Of a DNA stretch of 49,765 nucleotides, positions 1-7,618 are shown piece by piece; positions within the stretch are counted from its first letter, which is position 1; each line of letters starts with the position of its first letter. Origin of the DNA: SOJZ01 sp964556565 (GTDB taxonomy: Archaea > Thermoproteota > Bathyarchaeia > Bathyarchaeales > Bathyarchaeaceae); NCBI GenBank assembly GCA_964556565.1, contig CAZKWF010000006.1, positions 1 to 49,765 on the forward strand, in the 5' to 3' direction. The position numbers were made by a program, and so were the translations under genes. A model generated the notes under the pieces. The model searched no databases, was not told where the DNA came from, and saw only the letters and a list, made by a program, of their open reading frames with translations.

Positions 1-806
1 AAGACCGCTACATGACAGAACAGAGAACCATCAAACTGGAAGAACTCAAGTATTTTCCCTGTTCATGCCCAGCGTGCGCCAAAAACGACCCACAAAACGT
101 GAAAGCGCTGCCTAAGGCTGAAAGACAAAAAATGCTTGCTCTACACAATCTCTACGTTAGTTTCTCTGAATTAAAACGGATAAAGCAGGCGATAATTGAG
201 GGGCGCCTTTGGGAACACCTAGAGCTGAGAGCCCACGGACACCCAGCACTACTCCAAGCCCTAAAAAACCTGAAGAAACACAGCGAATTTCTAGAGAAAC
301 ACAGCCCTGCAACAAAAAAGAGCGGACTCTTCTTTTTCAGCTCTCTCGGACTAACCCGCCCTGAAGTCATCCGGCACAGAAGAAAGATTTCTGAGAGGTA
401 TTCTCCACCAAAAGATGCTAAGATTCTTGTTTTGCTGCCACAAACTCCGATGAGGCCGTTTCATAAATCAAGAGAACATCAAAGATTATTGAAGGAAAAT
501 CAGCAAAGACTAGGCAACAAACTGAATAAAATCCACGTGTGTACATATGCAGCACCGTTTGGGGTAATACCGACCGAACTTGACCAAATATACCCCCTCT
601 CACAATACGAAATCGCAACTCCATTCGACACTGAAACAATAAACTACGTTGCAAAACAGGTTGCAAACTACATTACAACCATGAATTATGAACAAGTAAT
701 CTTACTGCAGGATGTTGAAACGTGGAAAGGAAAGATAACAACAGCGTGCAAAGAAGCTTGCGAGAAGAAGAAAATATCTCTCACATTACTGCAAAACAAA
801 ACCTAA
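1..806 (+). CDS. tgtA: Archaeosine tRNA-guanine transglycosylase, C-terminal part (5' truncated by window)
   Basis: TgtA swaps guanine for preQ0 at position 15 of archaeal tRNAs, the first step to archaeosine. The frame is open to the first base (residues D-R-Y before the first Met), so the catalytic barrel lies outside the window and the ATG at 12 is internal. Visible are the zinc site CSCPAC followed by the conserved LALHNLYVSF segment with the distal His, and the region IKQAIIEGRLWE typical of the family. The C-terminal half (PFGVIPTELDQIYP onward) resembles the domain shared by archaeal TGT and archaeosine synthase (DUF5591-like). A GC-rich hairpin follows the stop. Family assignment is secure; whether the whole is TgtA or the ArcS-type paralog cannot be settled without the missing N-terminus, though the zinc-site spacing favours TgtA. 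Confidence 0.85.
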   Translation, partial: DRYMTEQRTIKLEELKYFPCSCPACAKNDPQNVKALPKAERQKMLALHNLYVSFSELKRIKQAIIEGRLWEHLELRAHGHPALLQALKNLKKHSEFLEKHSPATKKSGLFFFSSLGLTRPEVIRHRRKISERYSPPKDAKILVLLPQTPMRPFHKSREHQRLLKENQQRLGNKLNKIHVCTYAAPFGVIPTELDQIYPLSQYEIATPFDTETINYVAKQVANYITTMNYEQVILLQDVETWKGKITTACKEACEKKKISLTLLQNKT

Positions 807-827
807 AACAACTCTGACAGAAGCCAT

Positions 828-851
828 GACCCCCCCCTAGGTAGGGGGGTC
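828..851. terminator. C-rich/G-rich hairpin between convergent tgtA and pyrI
   Basis: GACCCCCC (828-835) pairs with GGGGGGTC (844-851) around an 8-nt loop that is itself partly self-complementary (CCTAGG). It lies 22 bp past the tgtA stop and about 55 bp past the pyrI stop, so it could serve both genes. No T-run follows on either strand, so termination is an inference. Part of this element recurs near 10.3 kb. Confidence 0.45.
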
Positions 852-868
852 TAAAGAGAGAGACATAC
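840..868 (-). repeat. Copy 1 of a pyrimidine-rich dispersed repeat
   Basis: Read on the minus strand this stretch is TATGTCTCTCTCTTTAGACC continuing into CCCCTACC. A near-identical plus-strand copy lies at 10313-10341 (TATGTCTCTCTCTAGACCCC then CTACCTAA). The copies differ by a 2-nt indel and one C. They lie almost 9.5 kb apart in opposite orientation, both outside genes. Confidence 0.55.
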
Positions 869-906
869 ACAAACAACGTAGCAAACACACGCACACACAT
901 ACAATC

Positions 907-1383
907 CTAAAACTGTTTAAGGATATCCGCTTTCTCCATAACACAACCACAATAGTGACACCTCAAACGCAAAGGCTCCCCACAATCCACATAGAACCTC
1001 GCCTCCACAGGCTCATCACTATTAGAAATACACGAAGGATTCGCACACCGCACAATCCCACGAATAACAGAAGGCAACTTAACATGCTGCTTCTCCATTA
1101 CCTTATAATCCCGAATAATATTAATCGAAGCATGCGGAGCCAACAACGCAATCTTATCAACCTCCCTAGAATTCAACTCTCTACCCTCAACCTTAACAAT
1201 ATCCTTCACACCAAGATCCTTACTCGGAACATTCATCGCCACCGTAACAACACCCTCCGAACGACCAGTAATCCCCAAAATCCTAATAACATCCAACGCA
1301 TGCCCACTCGTAATATGATCAATCACCGTACCATCCTTAATCTTCGACACCCACAAAGTCTTTCTAGCCAAATCAACCACCAC
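907..1383 (-). CDS. pyrI: Aspartate carbamoyltransferase regulatory subunit
   Basis: PyrI is the nucleotide-binding, non-catalytic chain of the ATCase holoenzyme (pyrimidine biosynthesis, cytosolic). The 158-aa product has the N-terminal allosteric domain (WVSKIKDGTVIDHI, then ILGITGR) and the C-terminal zinc domain with Cys113, Cys118, Cys141 and Cys144, which contacts PyrB in the family. Length is normal. The start is GTG at 1383; a few residues precede the usual family start, so an internal TTG is possible. Unlike the common pyrBI operon, this gene points away from pyrB, with 74 bp between their starts. Confidence 0.95.
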   Translation of the reverse strand: MVVDLARKTLWVSKIKDGTVIDHITSGHALDVIRILGITGRSEGVVTVAMNVPSKDLGVKDIVKVEGRELNSREVDKIALLAPHASINIIRDYKVMEKQHVKLPSVIRGIVRCANPSCISNSDEPVEARFYVDCGEPLRLRCHYCGCVMEKADILKQF

Positions 1384-1457
1384 ACTGAAACCATATTAAG
1401 CGTAACCGAGTAAAAGAGTTATCTACCACTTCCCAAAAACATATCTGGTGTCAAAAC
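1384..1457. promoter_or_regulatory. Divergent pyrI/pyrB promoter region
   Basis: This 74-bp spacer must hold the promoters of both ATCase genes. An AT-rich ATATTAAG block (about 1393-1400) and GAGTAAAAGAG (about 1409-1419) are the only TATA-like stretches; the assignments are tentative. GGTG at 1447-1450 lies 7 bp before the TTG start of pyrB and is a plausible ribosome binding site. Confidence 0.4.
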
Positions 1458-2378
1458 TTGAAATTCAAGGGACGAGACATAATCTCCATCAAAGACTTCA
1501 CCCGAAAAGAAATCGACTACATCCTAAAAACCGCAGAAGCAATAGAACCCCTCGCAAAAAGCGGCTCAGACATGCTACACGGAAAGATGCTAGCAACCCT
1601 CTTCTTCGAACCAAGCACACGAACCCGACTAAGCTTCGAAGCAGCAATACACAGACTCGGAGGCTCCGCAATAGGATTCGCCGAACCAAAAATAGCCTCA
1701 GTCAAGAAAGGAGAAAACCTCGCTGACACCATCCGCGTTGTCGAAAACTACGCCGACGTCATCGCACTACGACATCCACTAGAAGGAGCAGCACGACTCG
1801 CAGCCGAATTCGCCCAAATCCCAATAATCAACGCAGGATCAGGTGCAGAAGAACACCCAACACAGGCCTTACTAGATTTATACACTATCTTAAAGGAAAA
1901 AGATCAAATCGACAGACTTAACATCGCCTTAATAGGCGACCTACGCTACGGACGCACCGTTCACTCTCTTGCATACGCACTTTCACTTTACAATGTAAAA
2001 TTGCATCTGATTTCACCTGAGCTTCTTCGAATGCGACGAGAAGTATTAGACGCCATCAAGAAAAAAATAGAAGTAGTAGAAAAAACGGACATGGAAGCGG
2101 TCTTACCCGAAATAGACGTACTCTACATGACACGAATCCAGAAAGAACGATTTGCAGACATGGCTGAATACGCAAAAGTAAAAGGCGCCTACAAAATCGA
2201 TTGTGACGTGCTAGAAAACGTGAAGAAAGATCTAGTCATCATGCATCCACTTCCAAGAGTTGATGAAATAGCAGACGAAGTGGACGCAACACCACACGCC
2301 CGGTATTTCCAGCAGGTTTGGAACGGCATCGCCGTAAGAATGGCGCTCTTGGTGCTTATCCTAGGCGCAACAGAATGA
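1458..2378 (+). CDS. pyrB: Aspartate carbamoyltransferase catalytic subunit
   Basis: PyrB makes N-carbamoyl-aspartate from carbamoyl phosphate and aspartate, the committed step of pyrimidine synthesis. The 306-aa protein has the carbamoyl-phosphate loop FEPSTRTR (residues 50-57), HPTQALLDLYT, DLRYGRTVHSL and HPLPRVDEI, all in order and unaltered. The start is TTG at 1458, because family members begin close to the motif KGRDIISI and there is no other in-frame start downstream of a stop. A GGTG ribosome site precedes it. Regulation is probably shared with the divergent pyrI. The next gene is convergent, 51 bp away. Confidence 0.97.
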   Translation: MKFKGRDIISIKDFTRKEIDYILKTAEAIEPLAKSGSDMLHGKMLATLFFEPSTRTRLSFEAAIHRLGGSAIGFAEPKIASVKKGENLADTIRVVENYADVIALRHPLEGAARLAAEFAQIPIINAGSGAEEHPTQALLDLYTILKEKDQIDRLNIALIGDLRYGRTVHSLAYALSLYNVKLHLISPELLRMRREVLDAIKKKIEVVEKTDMEAVLPEIDVLYMTRIQKERFADMAEYAKVKGAYKIDCDVLENVKKDLVIMHPLPRVDEIADEVDATPHARYFQQVWNGIAVRMALLVLILGATE

Positions 2379-2429
2379 TTTCAGCATCAAGTCTTCGAAA
2401 TTGTGACGCGTAAAAGGAAGGAGACAACC

Positions 2430-4640
2430 TCAAACAAGGTATCGATGCCGATCCTGAAGCTCTTTCACTTTTCCCTTGTTCCATCCGCTCACCGCTTGAT
2501 AATAACCCGTTACTCTTGACCACCATTCTACATTTGAGGAACCACAGTTTGGACATTGCTCATTAAGAGGTGATGTAACTCGCCCACAATCATTGCAGAC
2601 CGTTAGATCCTTTGTGTAGGCGTAGTAGCCCACATGAGTTTTTGTAGCTATTCTCTTAGTTAATTTATAGAGAGCCTCAGCATCTGGAGAAGCATCTCCA
2701 AGCCACACATGAAGCATGTCCCCTCCATTCAAAAGTGGGAAAAACTTCTGCTCTATATCTATTCTATCCAGCAAACTCACCTTAGCCCCAACATCCAAAT
2801 GAGTCCCATTACTATAATAAATAGGAACATCACTTTCCCGCTTGGCAAGCAAAAACCTAGCCTTTTTCACGTCTCCTTTAACAAGCTTCTCAGCTTTGTC
2901 GCGATAATCATCTGTCAAAACGTCCGCTATCGCAAACGTTTGAGCCGTAGATTCAGCTGGCGTTCTGGCCAAAGCAAGTTTAAGACCTGTTTTTTCTTCA
3001 AGCACCTTCTTGTACTTTTGCATCTCAAGAATCAATTTAACGAGGATCCTAATTGCCTCAGAATTCTCATGAAGTTGGTAGCCCGTATGCCACTGAGCCA
3101 TCTCATTTCCACCTACAATGCCTATCGTAAAGGTCAGCGCATCAAAGTCTACTGCTGAAGTTCCCTTTCTACCAGTTTTTGGGTCCAATGGACGTTGCGT
3201 CGCGAAGGGTATTCGATTGTGTTCTGCCACGAGGTTCATCCACTTCTTTTTGATTTTAAATACTTCAACTGCAGAGTCCATTAATCTCCGGCTTTCTTCA
3301 AAGAGTTTCTCGTCTTCTCCATTAGCTTTATAGGCCATCCTTGGAAGGTTCAGACTCACAACCTGCCAACTCCCCATGGTAAAGTGTTTTCCATCGTTGA
3401 AATAGAGCTTGTCTTCGAAGTCCGGGCTATCTTCCGGTGTTTCAACAAAGCAGTAAGCACAGCATTGATAACATGAAACGCCCTTCCCATATCCTCTGTA
3501 CGCTGGCATCAAGTTGTCGAAGTAGGGTATTCCAAATTTAGCTACGACTTTATGAACGTCGAGCCAGAAGTCATCGTATTCAGACTTGAAAAATTCGGGG
3601 CTCAAAGTGTTTTCCAGTTTTGGGAAATTAAAGGGCTTCCCCCAATAGTCACCTTCACAAGCCACATCATAAAGTGCCTTAAACATGAGGCGAACTTCAT
3701 CCTCGTAGTCACCATAGACATCGGGCCCAACTCGCCCCCTCGCTACAACTGGAACTTTTCTCCAGAGTTCTGGAACCCCCGGCTGCACCTGAATATTACT
3801 GAAAACGAGCTGTCCACCTCTAGCCACATAGGCCTGCGTATATTCAAAAAACATCATCTGCATCAGTTGTCTAACCTTTTTGTAGTTTAGCCCTCTCATA
3901 TACGGAGCGAGGAAAACCAAAAAATTGTAGAATCCCTCACCGCCGGCAAAATTTGTTTGTGCAGAAGCCAGAATTTTTGCTGTATGAAGCATTGCAACCT
4001 CTGCATGCTTAGCGGGACCAGCAACGCTTGTTCTAGTGCCAATTCCGTCGGGCATTAATCCGTAATAAAAGAAGTAGCGGAGATCCCAATCCTGGCAGAA
4101 GGGTCTTGTTCCAAAATATTCGAGGTCGTGTATGTGCAAGTCTCCTGATAGGTGGGCGTCAGCGAGTTTCGGAGGCATTAGGAGCAGGTATTCTTCTTCG
4201 GAAACCCAGTCCGCCTTTCTTTTATGAGCGGTTTCAGGATTGGGTTGAAGATTTGCATTTTCCTTAGCTTTGAAGCCTTGTCCTACATCTATCAAATAGG
4301 AGTCGTAAACTGGCGTTCCCACTCGCGTTAAAAGATTTCTGTAAAGGGTATACTCTGGTCTTTCCTTAGATTTGTCGAGCAAGATGTTGTTTACCATTTC
4401 CCTTATGAGGGGGCCACTTACGAATCCAAGCTTCAAATCAAAGATTCTTTTTTCAACATCAATAGCTATTTCCTCGGCTTCTTCACTACTTATTGGTCTC
4501 ACATCATAGAATTCTTTGGCGAGTTTTGTCTCTGTTAGAAGCTGTCTCACGATAGCGTTTCGATTCCACGGCACGATGAAGCCATCGGTTCTCCTGACTT
4601 TTGGTTGAATTTCTTTAAAAATTGATTCGCCAGTTTCCAT
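2430..4640 (-). CDS. nrdD: Anaerobic (class III) ribonucleoside-triphosphate reductase
   Basis: NrdD reduces NTPs to dNTPs with a glycyl radical under anoxic conditions. The 736-aa protein starts with an ATP-cone (about residues 15-105), followed by the barrel with LADAHLSGDLHIHDL, the cysteine-rich segment GVSCYQCCAYC that should hold active-site thiols, and TMGSWQVVSLNLPR. A zinc site (CNDC...CPNC) precedes the radical loop RVTGYYQAVSGWNKGK with the predicted radical Gly712. All hallmarks of a working enzyme are present. Its ATG abuts the stop of the upstream glutaredoxin-like gene (TAGATG), implying translational coupling. The activase gene nrdG is not in the window. Compare the divergent paralog at 5081-7348. 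Confidence 0.96.
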   Translation of the reverse strand: METGESIFKEIQPKVRRTDGFIVPWNRNAIVRQLLTETKLAKEFYDVRPISSEEAEEIAIDVEKRIFDLKLGFVSGPLIREMVNNILLDKSKERPEYTLYRNLLTRVGTPVYDSYLIDVGQGFKAKENANLQPNPETAHKRKADWVSEEEYLLLMPPKLADAHLSGDLHIHDLEYFGTRPFCQDWDLRYFFYYGLMPDGIGTRTSVAGPAKHAEVAMLHTAKILASAQTNFAGGEGFYNFLVFLAPYMRGLNYKKVRQLMQMMFFEYTQAYVARGGQLVFSNIQVQPGVPELWRKVPVVARGRVGPDVYGDYEDEVRLMFKALYDVACEGDYWGKPFNFPKLENTLSPEFFKSEYDDFWLDVHKVVAKFGIPYFDNLMPAYRGYGKGVSCYQCCAYCFVETPEDSPDFEDKLYFNDGKHFTMGSWQVVSLNLPRMAYKANGEDEKLFEESRRLMDSAVEVFKIKKKWMNLVAEHNRIPFATQRPLDPKTGRKGTSAVDFDALTFTIGIVGGNEMAQWHTGYQLHENSEAIRILVKLILEMQKYKKVLEEKTGLKLALARTPAESTAQTFAIADVLTDDYRDKAEKLVKGDVKKARFLLAKRESDVPIYYSNGTHLDVGAKVSLLDRIDIEQKFFPLLNGGDMLHVWLGDASPDAEALYKLTKRIATKTHVGYYAYTKDLTVCNDCGRVTSPLNEQCPNCGSSNVEWWSRVTGYYQAVSGWNKGKVKELQDRHRYLV

Positions 4641-4949
4641 CTACTTTCCTTCTAAAATGCGTAAGAGCTCACCGTTGATCCGCCCATTTCTGTCAAAAAT
4701 CACGTCTTCTCTATAAACGGTTTCTTCAACTTCCAGAGCGGGCGCTGAGAGAACGACTGCGTTTCTCATAACTAAATCGGCCATAACGTCCACGTTTTCT
4801 AGGTCTTTCTCCTCGAATTCTTTTTCTCTGCTCTTTAGCCATTCTTTAAGCATAGTACATCTGGGGCACCCACTAGATGTGTAGACCACGATTCTATCAG
4901 CTTGTGGCACGTGCCCGAGAGAGCCAACGGAATATTTTAAAGAACCCAT
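4641..4949 (-). CDS. Glutaredoxin/NrdH-like thiol protein
   Basis: A 102-aa thioredoxin-fold protein with the redox motif CPRC within IVVYTSSGCPRCTMLKEWL, an N-terminal extension of about 20 residues, and the cis-Pro region SAPALEVEE. It is translationally coupled to nrdD, so the likely role is to supply electrons to ribonucleotide reductase or to keep its thiols reduced; that is inference from context. I take the ATG at 4949, because AGGGG lies 5 bp upstream; the in-frame TTG at 4964 would overlap that ribosome site. Confidence 0.85.
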   Translation of the reverse strand: MGSLKYSVGSLGHVPQADRIVVYTSSGCPRCTMLKEWLKSREKEFEEKDLENVDVMADLVMRNAVVLSAPALEVEETVYREDVIFDRNGRINGELLRILEGK

Positions 4950-5017
4950 GAGAACCCCTCGCAACGCAAGGATAACATAAATGGAAGATAATTCTATTTT
5001 AAATTTTTAGAAAAGTT

Positions 5018-5033
5018 GTATAAAATTTTGTAC
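5018..5033. promoter_or_regulatory. Near-perfect 16-bp palindrome upstream of the glutaredoxin-nrdD operon
   Basis: GTATAAAATTTTGTAC has a single mismatch between its arms. It lies about 70 bp before the operon start, embedded in AT-rich DNA that should hold the TATA element. A looser version (GTTTAAAAAATTGTAG, 12 of 16 positions the same) lies at 7386-7401, before the winged-helix NrdD paralog. Together they could be operator sites for that paralog; this is inference. Confidence 0.4.
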
Positions 5034-5080
5034 GAAGCTTAGGTTGAAATTAACACATACGATACTTGGTTGCTTAGAGC

Positions 5081-7348
5081 TTAAATCTGGGCTGGATTCG
5101 AAAAAGGTGCTGGTAAATGCTTTGATGAGACACGGCTGAAGCAAATAAGCATATTAACTGATCCGCATGACGGACATTTCAGTGGCATCCCATAAAAGGT
5201 TTTTTGGCAGTTAGCACAATAAGCGAGGTTTCTGTTGTAAGCATAAAGTCCCACTTTGTATTTCTTTACAATTTCTTTTGTGGTCGACAAGAGTTCGTCC
5301 GGGTCTTGCTTGGAATCAGCGAGTTGTATGATGGCTAGGTGGCTTCCCGGAGTTAGTTCGTGAAACTCTTCTTCAATACGCAATCGATCTTTCCAAGAAA
5401 CTTTTTTCGCTAAAGGCACAGCAACCATGTCTGTGTAGAAAGGTTGTTCTCTGGCACCTTGAACGTGAACCTTTGCCCAACCGCAATGTTCTACATCCAG
5501 TTCCGCTAACCTCTTCGCCGTGTTAGTACTAGGCACCATGGAGAGAGCTACACGAGTTTCAGGCTTCTTCGCGTAACTTTGAACAGTTTTAGAAAGGTGC
5601 TTTACTGTTTCTTTGGCAAAATCCGTGGCTTCGTTATCCTCGTTTATAGCTTTCCCGAGGAATGACTCTACTGTTTCGTTTAGTCCGACTAAACTGACGA
5701 GGCGAGTAGCGTTTTCAAGCCTGAAGTAGTGGTTGCCGTCGGCTTTCTGTGTAAGGAATGGAAGCAGTCCTTCTCTTGCGCGTTGCCTAAGCGTTCGATA
5801 CTTTATTTCTAACGCACGGCACACCATCTCTAGTCGTTCATCCAAAAGCTTAAAGAACACGGGTTGACTCCCTTCGGCATCGTATGAAGCTCTTGGCAAA
5901 TTTAGTGTAACGCTGTCGATGCTTCCTGTTTGCAGCGTGTCGAGTTCCCAGTCTCCTTTCCCGTCGGCGGCAAATCTACATCCCGTCGCGGTGTAAGAGG
6001 TATACTCTTGTTTTTTGGAGCATAAGTTTGCGAAGTACGGAATACCTCTCTTTGCTGCAAGTTGGTGGGATCGAAAGAGAACATCCTCGCATTCTTTGTT
6101 TCTCAGCACTTCTGGGCGTATTTTTACGATTAAGCTTGGGTTAAAGACTGGTTTGTGCTTGTTATCTTCAAGCATCACTTCAAGGAGAAGAGAGGCAATG
6201 AGGCGGCTTTCTTCAACGAAATCCCCGTAGCGGTCAGCCTTCTTACCGCCAGGTCCGATGGTCTTCTTTTTTTCCAAGAAGCTGGGAACGACAAGTTCTA
6301 AACTCAGCGATGCTCCGATAGAGAAACCTTCGTTTGACAAGGATTGATTAAGGTTGAAGACAAAGGTGCGTAGGGATTTCCGAATTCTCTCTTCTGAAAG
6401 ACCTTGGGTGAATGGTGCCAAGAAAATGTTGAAGTAATCGAACGCTTGCTCTCCTGAAGTTTCTGTTGAGGCGATTTTGAGGACGTTGGATACTGTTGAA
6501 AGCGCGGATTCAAGGCTTTTCGGGGGAAGCGATGACAGCCCTATGAGATTTGTTCTTCCAAGATTTAGTCCGTGTTGAAGGAAGAAACGGAGGTCGTGCA
6601 TGAACTCGTTTGGTTTTAGAATCCAGCAGCCGAGGTTGTTGAGGTGGAGTCTTCCAGAGAGGTGGGCGTCGGCGATATCTCTGGGGAGGACATTGAGCAG
6701 AGTGTATTCTTCAAGTACTGCATCGCCTGCTGCCTTGTGAACAGCTTCAACGCCTAAAGATGTGGTGCCTTTTGACCGTATTAGTTGGGTGACATCGTAG
6801 ATTGGAAGTCCTAAACGTGTGAGTTTGTGTCGATATTCTTCGAGTCCTTTCTCTACTAGGACTGCGTTGACGAACTCTCGAATAAGTGGGGCTGTGAGAT
6901 ATTTTGTCTTGAATTCTGATAGGCGGCCTTCGGTTTCTCGTGCGATTTTTTGTGCCAAGTCTATGGGAACGTTTGCTTCTCGGACGAGGGAGTCGATGAT
7001 TTTGTTTCTGTCGAATTCTTCCATCGCTAAACGTGAGGTGCGGACGAGCATTTTCTTTCTTTTGAAGAAGTGTTTTTCGATGTCTTCGGTCATGTCGATG
7101 ATTGTGCGTCCGAGGTCGGTTAGGCGGTATTTTTTTGCTTCTGCGTCGGGTTCGATGAGGTCTGCTTTTAGAAGGTATTTGAGGTGGTATGCGAATCGGC
7201 CTGCATCTCTTGTGGGGTTGAGGCGCAGGATTTTCATGATTTCGGTGTAGGAGAGTGGGCCTCTGTTTAAGAGAAGGTTTAGTACTTTTAGTCTCATTGA
7301 TGATGAGACTGCTTTGAGTACTCTTAGTCCTGATCGTCTGCGGGGCAA
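5081..7348 (-). CDS. NrdD paralog with N-terminal winged helix and no glycyl-radical site
   Basis: The 755-aa protein begins with an ArsR-like winged helix (about residues 8-90: MRLKVLNLLLNRGPLSYTEI, then FAYHLKYLLKADLI and YRLTDLG), continues with an ATP-cone (about 100-190, FDRNKIIDSLVREANV) and then a full-length class III RNR barrel (IADAHLSGRLHLNNLG; TGCRF; TGSIDSVTLNLPR). The zinc site CANC...CPSC is kept. The C-terminus, however, reads CFSRVSSKHLPAPF: Ser742 replaces the radical Gly of the RVxGY loop, and no other frame restores it. HIHD is changed to HLNN. It therefore cannot form the usual glycyl radical; a DNA-binding nucleotide sensor is my inference. TTG start at 7348, with GGAGGT 8 bp upstream. 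It lies just upstream of the nrdD operon, on the same strand. Confidence 0.85.
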   Translation of the reverse strand: MPRRRSGLRVLKAVSSSMRLKVLNLLLNRGPLSYTEIMKILRLNPTRDAGRFAYHLKYLLKADLIEPDAEAKKYRLTDLGRTIIDMTEDIEKHFFKRKKMLVRTSRLAMEEFDRNKIIDSLVREANVPIDLAQKIARETEGRLSEFKTKYLTAPLIREFVNAVLVEKGLEEYRHKLTRLGLPIYDVTQLIRSKGTTSLGVEAVHKAAGDAVLEEYTLLNVLPRDIADAHLSGRLHLNNLGCWILKPNEFMHDLRFFLQHGLNLGRTNLIGLSSLPPKSLESALSTVSNVLKIASTETSGEQAFDYFNIFLAPFTQGLSEERIRKSLRTFVFNLNQSLSNEGFSIGASLSLELVVPSFLEKKKTIGPGGKKADRYGDFVEESRLIASLLLEVMLEDNKHKPVFNPSLIVKIRPEVLRNKECEDVLFRSHQLAAKRGIPYFANLCSKKQEYTSYTATGCRFAADGKGDWELDTLQTGSIDSVTLNLPRASYDAEGSQPVFFKLLDERLEMVCRALEIKYRTLRQRAREGLLPFLTQKADGNHYFRLENATRLVSLVGLNETVESFLGKAINEDNEATDFAKETVKHLSKTVQSYAKKPETRVALSMVPSTNTAKRLAELDVEHCGWAKVHVQGAREQPFYTDMVAVPLAKKVSWKDRLRIEEEFHELTPGSHLAIIQLADSKQDPDELLSTTKEIVKKYKVGLYAYNRNLAYCANCQKTFYGMPLKCPSCGSVNMLICFSRVSSKHLPAPFSNPAQI

Positions 7349-7385
7349 AACACTGACCTCCGATGGGATTACTAGTGTTGTCTTA

Positions 7386-7401
7386 GTTTAAAAAATTGTA
7401 G
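7386..7401. promoter_or_regulatory. AT-rich half-conserved palindrome upstream of the winged-helix NrdD paralog
   Basis: GTTTAAAAAATTGTAG resembles the palindrome at 5018-5033 at 12 of 16 positions and lies 38 bp before the TTG start. It may contain the TATA element, an autoregulatory operator, or both. The remainder of the 7349-7618 spacer shows no gene; a 24-codon hydrophobic ORF at about 7480 was not accepted. Confidence 0.3.
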
Positions 7402-7618
7402 TAGGCTTGGTTTTGTGTGTGCGTGTGATTGGGCTAGGTATAGAAGAGATTGACTTCACTTTCATAAGGTATGCATAAAATGAAACATTTTCAGATAGTT
7501 TTAGTGGTTTGTTATCTGGAACTGATTATGTACACATGTTTAGCCTTTTTATGAAGAAGTGGCAAAGAGGAATGGTAGAGCTAAAAGAAATCCTCTTGGG
7601 GATGCATAACTTTCGTTC

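Noticed and set aside
955..1413. Long plus-strand frame opposite pyrI
   Set aside because: It is the antisense of a certain gene with repetitive Thr/Asn/Arg composition.
7468..7560. A 24-codon hydrophobic ORF upstream of the surface protein's 3' end
   Set aside because: Too short, no ribosome site, and no conservation can be judged.
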